Source: G965197405 sp965197405
GTDB taxonomy: Bacteria > Chloroflexota > Dehalococcoidia > Lucifugimonadales > JAGWBF01
Length of the DNA: 64,000 nt
Direction of reading: 5' to 3'
NCBI GenBank assembly: GCA_965197405.1
Contig: OZ240206.1
Coordinates: 1,984,001-2,048,000, forward strand
Shown here piece by piece: positions 1-7,705 of the stretch. A program made the position numbers and the translations under genes. The notes under the pieces were generated by a model. It made no database searches, was not told the DNA's origin, and was given only the letters and a program-made list of their open reading frames with translations. Numbering within the stretch: position 1 is the first letter of the stretch; every line of letters begins with the position of its first letter.

Positions 1-1
1 G

Positions 2-1497
2 AGGACGCTGGAGTGGCAGAAGGTCCGATTCGAGTCGGCGCAGAGCCTTTCCTTCAAGCGGGGCCGCACCATGTCCCCCGAGGCGGAGATCGCCCTGGAG
101 GACATCACCCGGCTGCGCGACGAGGTGCAGCGGGGCAGGGAGCGGCTGTTTCACGCTTCCCTGTCCGTCACCCTTCACGCCAAGGACGAGGCCGCGCTCA
201 AGGAGATGACCCAGCGGGCGAAGGCCCACTTCGGCGCGACGCTCGGCAAGCTGGACGCCCTGGCCTTCCGGCAGCGCGAGGGGTTGCTTTCGACCCTGCC
301 CCTGGCCCTGAACGCCGTGGCCGAGTGGCGCAGCCTGGACACATCCAGCATCGCCCGCCTCTTCCCCTTCTCGCCGCCCGACCTGGACACCCGCAGCGGC
401 ACCCTCTACGGCATCGACATGCGGGCCTGCTCCCCCGTGGTCTACGACCCCTGGGACGGGACGCACCTGAACGCCAACACCGCCGTCCTCGCACGGTCGG
501 GATCAGGGAAATCATTCGCCACCAAGCTGGGCGTGCTGAGGGGATTGACGAGAGGCATCACCGCCTACGTCATCGACCCGGAGGGCGAGTACGCGGACAT
601 GGCGAGGGCCGCGGGCGGGCGCGTTCTCTCGCCAGGCGTCCCCGGCGAGGGTATGAACCCCTTCGTCATTGAGCGGGGCGACTCAGAGGAGATGCTCCAG
701 CGCATCGGCAGCCTGAGACGGCTCATCGAGGTGATGGTGGGGAGAGTCTCGGTGCGGAGCGCAGGGCCTCCCTCGACCACGCCCTGGCCGGCTACTACTC
801 CCGGCCAAGGGAGCGCACCGGCTTCAGGGATTTCTACAAGTATCTGCAAGAGAGCGAGACGGGAGACCGCGACCCCGAATCGAGTTCGGGGCAGGCTCTG
901 GCCCGGCTGCTCAGGCCCTTCGCCACCGGCAGCCTGAGACACCTGCTCTCCGACGAGGGCGACGACCTCCTCGGCAACGAGGCCCTGGTGACGGTCTTCG
1001 ATCTTCGATTGCTCGAACCGGAGCTCCGTCCCGCCGCCGCGATGGTCTGCACCGAGACGGTGTGGGCGGCCGCCGCCCAGGACCCCAAGCCGAGGCTGCT
1101 TGTCGTCGACGAGGTGTGGTCGATCATGCAGCACCCCGAGGGAGCGGCCTTCATGGTGAGCATGGCGAAGCGCGCCCGCAAGCACCGGCTGGGGTTGCAG
1201 TTCATCACCCAGGACGTGCAGGACCTTCTCTCCGAGGACACGTCCAGGACCATCACCGGACACTCCGGTAGGGCGCTCCTACAGAACGCCGCCTTCAAGC
1301 TCTTGCTCCAGCAGGACGCGGCGGCCATCAGCACGGTCGGCGACGCCTTCGACCTGCCCGAGGACCTCCAACGCTGGTTGCTGTCCTGCCCCAGGGGAGA
1401 CGGCCTGCTGCTGGCAAGAGGCCAGCGATTCCCCGTCCGCATCGAGGCCACGCCGGAGGAGACGACGGTAATCGAGTGGAGACCCGGGCGCCATTAG
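2..1497 (+). pseudogene. virB4: VirB4-like conjugation ATPase, 5'-truncated by the window edge and frameshifted
   Basis: This is the C-terminal two thirds of a VirB4-family ATPase, which powers substrate transfer and pilus biogenesis in type IV secretion. It is open from base 2 and matches the complete paralogues at 7706-10006 and 56790-59043. The Walker A GSGKS is near base 500 and the Walker B LLVVDEVW near base 1100. A run of four G near 745 replaces five G in the 58.3 kb copy, shifting the frame. The product would end at 937 with a nonsense tail, and the correct frame resumes to the stop at 1497. A palindromic insertion lies at 873-891. The start is off the window. It is either a real pseudogene or a homopolymer sequencing error. 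The homology is certain; the functional state is not. Confidence 0.85.
873..891 (+). repeat. Short palindromic element inside the VirB4 reading frame
   Basis: CCCCGAATCGAGTTCGGGG is a 19-bp palindrome with 7-bp arms, followed by GCAGGCTCTG. Related copies lie at 8312-8330, 23589-23607 and 61945-61963. The corresponding place in the 56.8-59.0 kb VirB4 copy has no such element, so this is an insertion relative to that gene. Confidence 0.75.
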
Positions 1498-1528
1498 AGA
1501 GACCCCGTTAGAGAAAGGACTAGCACCT

Positions 1529-2422
1529 ATGAAGCTGAACACGAAGGACCTTCTATTCGGAACCGATAGAGAAGAGAAGAAGCCCGTCCTGCTGGCGGTG
1601 ACGCCGCCCCGAGCCGGGGAGCGCACCCTGCTGGGCGTGGAGAACCTGCTCCAGTCCATCGCCGTCCCGGAACCCTTCTCCCTGGAGCTGGCCGCCGACA
1701 TGGACGGCGTGACCCTGATGGCCCGCTGCCTGGACGGAGCGGTGGTGCGCGGCCAGCTCTCCGCCCACTATCCCCAGGCCCGCATACGGAGGGTGGACGA
1801 GGAGGACGACCCCCTGCGCGTCGCGGAGGGTGAGGAGGCGTGGGGTATGACCCTGCGGGCCGACGGCCCCGAGTACGTCCCCCTGCGCACCTTCCGCGAC
1901 GACGACCTGCTCGACCCCGGCTCGGACCCCCTCATCGCCCTGATGGGCGCTCTCTCCGAGCTGAACGAGGGGGAGCGGGTGGTGGCGCGGCTGATGCTGC
2001 GCTCCCTGGGACCCGACTGGTCGCAGGGCCACCTGGACAAGGCCCACAAGCGGCCCGGCATGGAGCCGAGGGAACCCGCCTACACCTTCCAGACCAAGCC
2101 CCTCCAGATGGACGGGATGACGATGGCCGTGCTCGGCCTGGGCGCTCTGGCCGCGCTGAAGGGCTACCTGTGGGTGCAGGACGGGGAGATATGGAAGGCC
2201 GCGCTCCTGGGGACGGGCACGGCCCTGGGGCTGGCCGCCGGCGGCTGGGCCTGGTGGCGGTGGAAGAAGGCCAGAAGCCGCGTCCACGACCCGCTCCTGA
2301 TACAGGAGAAGGTGTCCCGCATCGCCTTCGACGCCGAGCTACAGGTGACCGCCGTTCTGCCCCTCGACACGGCGCCGCAGCGGGCCGGGGAGCTCCTGGG
2401 GCCGGTGGCCGCCGCCTACCGC
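1529..2422 (+). pseudogene. Truncated VirD4/TraG-like coupling ATPase (N-terminal third)
   Basis: It starts with MKLNTKDLLFG after an AAAGGA ribosome site and matches the first roughly 300 residues of the complete ATPases at 5140-7689 and 59133-61703, including the paired membrane helices at about residues 193-230. Similarity ends at the AAYR motif near base 2,420. The frame then runs into unrelated sequence to a stop at 2668. The P-loop and Walker B regions are missing, so the product cannot be an ATPase. The breakpoint abuts the truncated end of a - strand gene, which marks a rearrangement junction joining two oppositely oriented modules. Confidence 0.85.
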
Positions 2423-2659
2423 TCCGGGCAGTGGTCGGCCGTCCTCCTCGCGGCCGTCCGGCGCGTCGTTGGACGCCGACTCCTGCCGCCTCATGTGGGC
2501 GCGGACGGCGACCTCTGCCAGGATGCGGAACCCTTTGAGGACCGTCTCGCGCTGCTTGGGCGTGTAGGACGGCATCAGGTCGGCCGGAGAGTCGTCAGGG
2601 GCGTCCCCGGCGAGCCTCTCTCGTCTCTTGTGCCTGTTATGTCCGTTGGTATCTTTCAT
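2420..2659 (-). pseudogene. Small hypothetical protein, 3' end lost at the junction
   Basis: The ORF begins at 2659 with MKDTNGHNRHKRRERL and contains a basic helical stretch, YTPKQRETVLKGFRILAEVA, near residue 35. After about 75 residues it meets the truncated coupling ATPase at about 2,420, and the remaining codons are antisense ATPase sequence. It sits downstream of two HTH genes at the end of the - strand transfer operon. I recognise no functional domain. The 2660-2818 gap upstream of it holds nothing I can identify. Confidence 0.5.
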
Positions 2660-2818
2660 GTTGCGTAGTCGCGGCGGCGGCAAGTGGGCCGCTGGCCTCT
2701 CATTACGGGATTGCGGCTGGGCCGCCGGCGCCGATGGAACGGGCGAGCGCCGGCGACATCCAGCCGTCTCAGACCCCGCCGTGCCGCCGTTGCGTCTGCG
2801 CCCGGCGGGGCCGCTTGT

Positions 2819-3148
2819 CTAGCTGTGCTCCTTGAAGAAGCTCATCTGGAAGCTCTCGGTCACGAGGATCGCCATGCCTCCGGGCATCCGTGCTGCGAAG
2901 CGGAAGAGGGCGTGCATGGCCCAGCCGCGGGGCTCCACCCCGTTGCGCCACCGGTGGACCAGCTTGGGGTCCACGCCGATGGCCCTGGCGAAGGCGGCCC
3001 ACGTGAGGCCGCTGACCTCGTGCAGCCGTTCGAGGCGCTTGGGGAAGTCCTCCGCCAGCACGGCGGCCTGGAGCGCCAGGTCCTGTTCCTCGTCGTAGAC
3101 CTGTTCCGTGATCCCGTCGAAACGGGACGAATCGTTATGGTTCGTCAT
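2819..3148 (-). CDS. Small helix-turn-helix DNA-binding protein
   Basis: This 109-residue protein has a Cro/C1-type helix-turn-helix at about residues 38-75 (SGLTWAAFARAIGVD, then a recognition helix KLVHRWRNG). Its start overlaps the end of the preceding HTH gene by 14 bp, so the two are probably translated as a pair. Relatives in this window are the protein from 63685 and the one from 48374. It is a likely regulator of the transfer operon or a DNA-binding accessory factor; the role is inferred from position only. Confidence 0.75.
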   Translation of the reverse strand: MTNHNDSSRFDGITEQVYDEEQDLALQAAVLAEDFPKRLERLHEVSGLTWAAFARAIGVDPKLVHRWRNGVEPRGWAMHALFRFAARMPGGMAILVTESFQMSFFKEHS

Positions 3149-3419
3149 CTCTATCCTCCATAGTGAAAAGTTGGTCGAAGTCGTCGAAACCCAGGGCCCT
3201 GAGCATCCGGCGGCGAATGCGACCGGAGGGTGTGCGCCCCGCGTTGACCAGCATCGAGATGTAGCCGGGGCTGACCCCGACCTCCCTGGCGAGCCAGTTC
3301 TGGGAGCGGTTCAGCAGAGTGAGCCGTTCCCATAGGGCCGCCGTGTTGAGCCGGACAACGGTCCGTCCACCACGCCTCCGGGGGCCTTTCCTCTTGTTGT
3401 GGTCGTCTTGCGAACGCAT
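3135..3419 (-). CDS. XRE-family helix-turn-helix protein
   Basis: This protein has 94 residues. A strongly basic N-terminus (KRKGPRRRGGRTVVRL) precedes an XRE-type helix-turn-helix at about residues 30-75, with NWLAREVGVSPGYISMLVN as the HTH core. It lies just downstream of the replication-relaxation gene. Its counterpart at 63420-63704 has the same length and position in the other module. It is probably a repressor or accessory DNA-binding protein of the mobile element. The ATG follows a GGAAGG ribosome site. Confidence 0.8.
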   Translation of the reverse strand: MRSQDDHNKRKGPRRRGGRTVVRLNTAALWERLTLLNRSQNWLAREVGVSPGYISMLVNAGRTPSGRIRRRMLRALGFDDFDQLFTMEDRDDEP

Positions 3420-3487
3420 GGCTCTCAGCCTTCCTTTGGGGAAGGGAGCGCGAGCCGTCGCGCCGCTTCCCCGATGTCAGTCGTTGG

Positions 3488-5143
3488 TCATTGCGGCGGC
3501 ATGGCCTGGGGGGACTGCCAGTCGTCCGGGGCGCGCCATGCGCGTCCCAGCGGCCCCAGCTGCTCGATGGCGGCCCTGTGGGAGACCCACAGGGGCACCG
3601 TCACGCCCCTGGCCTGCATCTCGTCCCGCGCCAGGCGCAGGAAGTGGGTCTGGACGATCTCGTCGTCGAAGACGATGAGGACGGAGGGCCGGGTGCCGTG
3701 GTCGTCGGTGGGCCGGTGAGAGGAGAAGTAGCGCAGATAGGGGGCGAGGCGCTCCGACATGGTCGAGGGCCGCACGGCCCTCCGCTCCCACTCCAGCAGG
3801 AAGGGCCATGTGGTCTCGCCCTTTCTGAGGACGCCGAAGGCGTCGGGGTTGACCGAGCGCATCCCGTCGCCGTGCTTGAAGTGCCGGGAGGCCCTGCGGG
3901 GCGGGTCGATCTGGGTGACCTCCCAATCCAGGAGGCCCGCCTGCACGGTGATGGCCGCAAGGAAGGCGTGGACGGCGGCGGTGTGCTCGACGTTCCTGAG
4001 CAGCTGGCGGCTCCTCGCGCCCGTCACGTTGTCCCAGACGAATGGGGTGCCGGGAAACAGGGGAGCGGCGCTCCACCGCTTCTTCGCGACGGCCACGGAC
4101 GTCCGGTCCCTGCGGGCCAGGAGGGCCAGGGCCCGGTCGGTGAGGGCCATGCGCCCGCTCCCGGCGATGGGCCGGGTGACGAGGCGGAACCCTTCGAGGG
4201 GCGTCACCAGCTGGGAGGCCCTGGGGACCGAGACGCCCAACATTCCGGCCAGGTCCGTCAGGGTGATCCAGGGCCAGTCGGAGATGAGGTCGAGGGCACG
4301 CTTCTCGGCGGGCTTGAGGGTGGCGGGCAGCAGATAGTCGGGGACCTTCCACCCCGGACCCTCGACGGAGAGGTCGGCTGGGACCGAGACCATCCGGGGC
4401 TCGTCCTCCTCGGGAAGGAGGCTTCCCTTCTCTATCCGGTCGAGGACAGAGCGCAGCTCGACGGAGGCGCTGACCGCGGGCGGGCTCCACACCGGGTCGT
4501 CCGGCGACGCCGCGACCGCCTCGCGCTCGAGGGCGAGATAGAAGGGAACGGGGGCGCCGGCCAGCGTCCTGCGGACGTGCCTGAGCCGCACGTCGTCGGC
4601 CATCAGCACGAGCACGGCTCCGGGGAGCGGCCCCTGGCGCAGCCTCCACATCCGGTTGGAAAAGCCGGTCCTGTCGGCGGTGAGCCCCTGCCTGACGATG
4701 CCGACGGTGCGGCCGCCGGGAAGCTCGACGGCGGCGTCCAGGGTCGAGGCCCTGTACCACCGGAACCGTATGGGGTATGCGACGCCGGAGACGGCGGCCG
4801 CCAGCCGGTAGATCGCGGCGAGGGAGTCGAGCCGTCCCATCAGGTTGCGCCGCCACTGGGCGGAGACGGGGCGGTCGCGGACAAGCTCGTCCAGGGAGGC
4901 CTCCTCCTCCTCGGCCAGCCGCCCCAGCCCGGCGGCGGTGAGGTGGAACCTCTGGGTCGATGAGGGGAAGAGGGCGGTGGCGTGGGGTACGGCGGCGCAG
5001 AAGCCGCCGGAGTCCAGCCTGTCGACGGCCTCGTGGACCGCGGCCTTCGACCAGCCGGTGACAGCCACCATCTCCGTCCGGTCGAGGAAGGGCATCGACG
5101 CCAGGGCTCGGAGGGTCTGGGCTTCACATCCTTCAGTTCTCAT
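3488..5143 (-). CDS. Replication-relaxation family protein
   Basis: This 551-residue protein resembles the plasmid replication-relaxation family, usually encoded next to conjugation genes. An N-terminal winged-helix-like region (residues about 1-70, TGWSKAAVHEAVDRL) and a second HTH-like region (about 281-340) precede a C-terminal block. That block has PDAFG near residue 433 and FLLEWERR near 447, a D...ExE pattern reminiscent of PD-(D/E)XK folds; the nuclease reading is my inference. I chose the ATG at 5143 because it overlaps the ATPase stop codon as ATGA and gives the same length as the paralogue at 61700-63355. It is the promoter-distal transfer gene before the HTH pair. Confidence 0.85.
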   Translation of the reverse strand: MRTEGCEAQTLRALASMPFLDRTEMVAVTGWSKAAVHEAVDRLDSGGFCAAVPHATALFPSSTQRFHLTAAGLGRLAEEEEASLDELVRDRPVSAQWRRNLMGRLDSLAAIYRLAAAVSGVAYPIRFRWYRASTLDAAVELPGGRTVGIVRQGLTADRTGFSNRMWRLRQGPLPGAVLVLMADDVRLRHVRRTLAGAPVPFYLALEREAVAASPDDPVWSPPAVSASVELRSVLDRIEKGSLLPEEDEPRMVSVPADLSVEGPGWKVPDYLLPATLKPAEKRALDLISDWPWITLTDLAGMLGVSVPRASQLVTPLEGFRLVTRPIAGSGRMALTDRALALLARRDRTSVAVAKKRWSAAPLFPGTPFVWDNVTGARSRQLLRNVEHTAAVHAFLAAITVQAGLLDWEVTQIDPPRRASRHFKHGDGMRSVNPDAFGVLRKGETTWPFLLEWERRAVRPSTMSERLAPYLRYFSSHRPTDDHGTRPSVLIVFDDEIVQTHFLRLARDEMQARGVTVPLWVSHRAAIEQLGPLGRAWRAPDDWQSPQAMPPQ

Positions 5144-7689
5144 TGCTCGGCCTCCCCTTCCTCCGTCGTGTTCGGGTTTTTCGAGGCTTTGTCCTCCCGC
5201 TTCTCTTCCGTCTCCCCGCCGTCCTTCTCCAGGTCGGCTGCGCGGTCCTTGAAGTCCCTGACCTTCTTCTGGTTGGCGGACCCGGCGTCCTCCAGGTCCT
5301 GGGCCGTCAGGGTGTATGCGGAGGCCGCGCTGCGGATCTGCGCGGCGACGGCGGGGTCTCCGTCCTCCGGCTTTCTGACCATCATCGAGAAGGCGGGCAT
5401 CCGCTCGATGCCCACGGTGGCCCTGACGTAGCAGTGGTGCACCGGCAGCGACGTGATGTCGTCCTCGGTCACCCGCTCCTTGCCCAGCTCCCAGACCAGC
5501 TGCCTTGCATCGCTCCCGGCCACCTGGAAGACGGCCAGGCATCCGACGTTGGCGAGGAGGGTGTCCCGCATGGTGCGGGAGAGGTCGTCGAGCTTCGCGA
5601 GGCTCTGGGTCGCGAGCACAAACGACGCCCCGAACTTGCCCAGCTCCGAGAGCATCGACTCGTAGTCCACTCCGGGCATCGACTGCATCTCGTCCACGAC
5701 GACAAGCGCGCCGCGCCGCTGGCCGAGTGAGACGCTCTCCTGCTCTCGTATCACCGAATCGACCAGGTTGAGGAGGGACGCGCCCACCAGGGCGGACACG
5801 TCCCTCCCGACGGCTCCCTGGGCGGTGGAGACCAGCAGGATGCCGCCGCCCAGGATGGTGTCGCGCAGGTCGATGGTGGAGCGGCGCTGGCCCAGGATGG
5901 CCCTTGCCCGCTTGGAGGATGCGTAGTAGGAGAGGCGGGTCTGGACGGGGGCGAGGGCCTCGGCGCGGTACTGCTGGTGCCAGCCTCCGAAGTCCCTGGC
6001 CCACCATTCAAGCAGGTAGGGGTCCTCAATCCTCTTGAGCACGCCGTCCCGGAACTTCCTGTCGGAGAGGAGCTTCAGCCCGTCGAGGATGGTGTGCTGG
6101 CTGCCCTCGTCCGTCTCGGGGTGCTCGTTGGCTTCATGCAGCGTCTTGACCGTCTGCTCTAGGATCGACTGCATCCTCGGCCCCCACTGCTCCCACAGGC
6201 CCTTTGCGACGCGCACCACCGAGTCGGCGGTGCGGTCGCGGTCGGCGAAGATGCGGGTGTCGAGAAGGTTGATGCCCGGCGCCCTCCGCTGGTCGGCCAG
6301 GTCGATGAGCCGCACCCGGTCGATGAGGGACTCCGGCACCTGCCGGAGCAACCCCGCCACCAGGTCTGCGTGGGGATCGACGACGACGATGGCGTCGTTG
6401 TCCCTGCCCTCGGCCTTCTCCCTCATCTTGTGCGTGACAAGATGGTGCATGAGGGTGGACTTGCCCATGCGGGTGCGCGCCACGTAGAGGTGGTGCCTCC
6501 TGAGCAGGTCGTCGGGGAAGCGGATGGGCCGGGGCTTGCCCGCGGTGGTGTCCCCCACCAGCGCGCCGCCCCTGACGCCCTTGGCGAACGGCAGGAGCGC
6601 CCTCGCGCCGGAGCGCTCCACCAGGGGCGTCTCGTCCCCCGCTCCGGGCGGGTGCCACAGGGCGGCAATCTCGCGGACGCCCAGGACGCTGCGCCCGCCG
6701 AACAGTCCGGGGCCTGCCGGGTGCAGCATCTCCGGGTCCGTCGCGGTTGGCCGGACTTTGCCGACCTTGAAGCGCGCCCCGGCGGGGTTGTCGAAATGGC
6801 GGTAGGCGGCGGCCACCGGCCCCAGGAGCTCGCCGGCGCGCTGGGGCCTCGTCCCGGCGGGCAGTATGGCGGTGACCTGAACCTCGGCGTCGAAGGCGAC
6901 GCGGGACACCTTCTCCTTGATGAGGAGTGGGTCCTCGACGCGCTTGCGGGCCTTCTTCCAGCGGTGCCATGCCCAGCCGCCGACCGCCAGCCCCAGGGCC
7001 GAGCCTATTCCCAGGAGCGCCGCCTTCCATATCTCGCCGTCCTGCACCCACAGGTAACCCTTCAGGGCCGCAAGCGCGCCGATGCCGAGCACGGCCATCG
7101 TGATGCCGTCCATCTGCAGAGGCTTGGTCTGGAAGGTGTAGGCGGGCTCCCTCGGCTCCATGCCGGGCCGCTTGTGGGCCTTGTCCAGGTGTCCCTGCGA
7201 CCAGTCGGGGCCGAGGGAGCGCAGCATCAGCCGCGCCACGATGCGCTCACCCTTGTTGATGTTGGAGAGGGCGCCCATCAGGGCGATGAGGGGGTCTGAG
7301 CCGGGGTCGAGCAGGTCGTCGTCCCTGAAGGTCCTCAGGGGGACGTACTCGGGGGCGTCGGCCCGCAGGGTCATGCTCCACGCCTGCTCGCCCTCGCCCA
7401 TGCGCAGGGGATCGTCGTCCGGGTCCACCTTCTGGATGCGGGCCTGGGGGTAGTGGGCGGAGAGCTGGCCGCGCACCACCTCGTCGTCGAGGCACCGGGC
7501 CATGAGGGTCACGCCGTCCATGTCCCCGGCCAGCTCCAGGGAGAAGGGCTCCGGCACCGCGATGGAGCCGAGCATGTTCTCCACGCCCAGCAGGGTGCGC
7601 TCCCCGGCGCGGGGCGGCGTCACCGTCAGCAGGACGGGCTTCTTCTCGGTGTCGTTTCCAAACAGGATTTCCTTCGGGTTCAGCTTCAT
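5140..7689 (-). CDS. VirD4/TraG-like type IV coupling ATPase
   Basis: This 849-residue protein probably recruits DNA to the secretion channel and pumps it. Two membrane helices lie at about residues 193-230. The P-loop ARTRMGKSTLMHH is near residue 405, VVVDPHADLV near 437 and a second acidic ATPase motif, LVVVDEMQSMPG, near 666, followed by the ATQSLAKLDD stretch typical of TraG/HerA-type ATPases. The N-terminal 190 residues are shared only with the paralogues in this window. The charged C-terminal tail is likely flexible. The ATG at 7689 follows AAAGGA and lies 16 nt after the VirB4 stop codon. A VirB4-like or HerA-like designation is possible, but a separate VirB4 is encoded upstream. Confidence 0.88.
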   Translation of the reverse strand: MKLNPKEILFGNDTEKKPVLLTVTPPRAGERTLLGVENMLGSIAVPEPFSLELAGDMDGVTLMARCLDDEVVRGQLSAHYPQARIQKVDPDDDPLRMGEGEQAWSMTLRADAPEYVPLRTFRDDDLLDPGSDPLIALMGALSNINKGERIVARLMLRSLGPDWSQGHLDKAHKRPGMEPREPAYTFQTKPLQMDGITMAVLGIGALAALKGYLWVQDGEIWKAALLGIGSALGLAVGGWAWHRWKKARKRVEDPLLIKEKVSRVAFDAEVQVTAILPAGTRPQRAGELLGPVAAAYRHFDNPAGARFKVGKVRPTATDPEMLHPAGPGLFGGRSVLGVREIAALWHPPGAGDETPLVERSGARALLPFAKGVRGGALVGDTTAGKPRPIRFPDDLLRRHHLYVARTRMGKSTLMHHLVTHKMREKAEGRDNDAIVVVDPHADLVAGLLRQVPESLIDRVRLIDLADQRRAPGINLLDTRIFADRDRTADSVVRVAKGLWEQWGPRMQSILEQTVKTLHEANEHPETDEGSQHTILDGLKLLSDRKFRDGVLKRIEDPYLLEWWARDFGGWHQQYRAEALAPVQTRLSYYASSKRARAILGQRRSTIDLRDTILGGGILLVSTAQGAVGRDVSALVGASLLNLVDSVIREQESVSLGQRRGALVVVDEMQSMPGVDYESMLSELGKFGASFVLATQSLAKLDDLSRTMRDTLLANVGCLAVFQVAGSDARQLVWELGKERVTEDDITSLPVHHCYVRATVGIERMPAFSMMVRKPEDGDPAVAAQIRSAASAYTLTAQDLEDAGSANQKKVRDFKDRAADLEKDGGETEEKREDKASKNPNTTEEGEAEQ

Positions 7690-7705
7690 GGGTATAGTCC
7701 TTTCT

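Noticed and set aside
3477..4856. Alternative - strand frame over the replication-relaxation gene
   Set aside because: The other frame matches its paralogue over its full 551 residues; this one is Arg/Pro-rich shadow.
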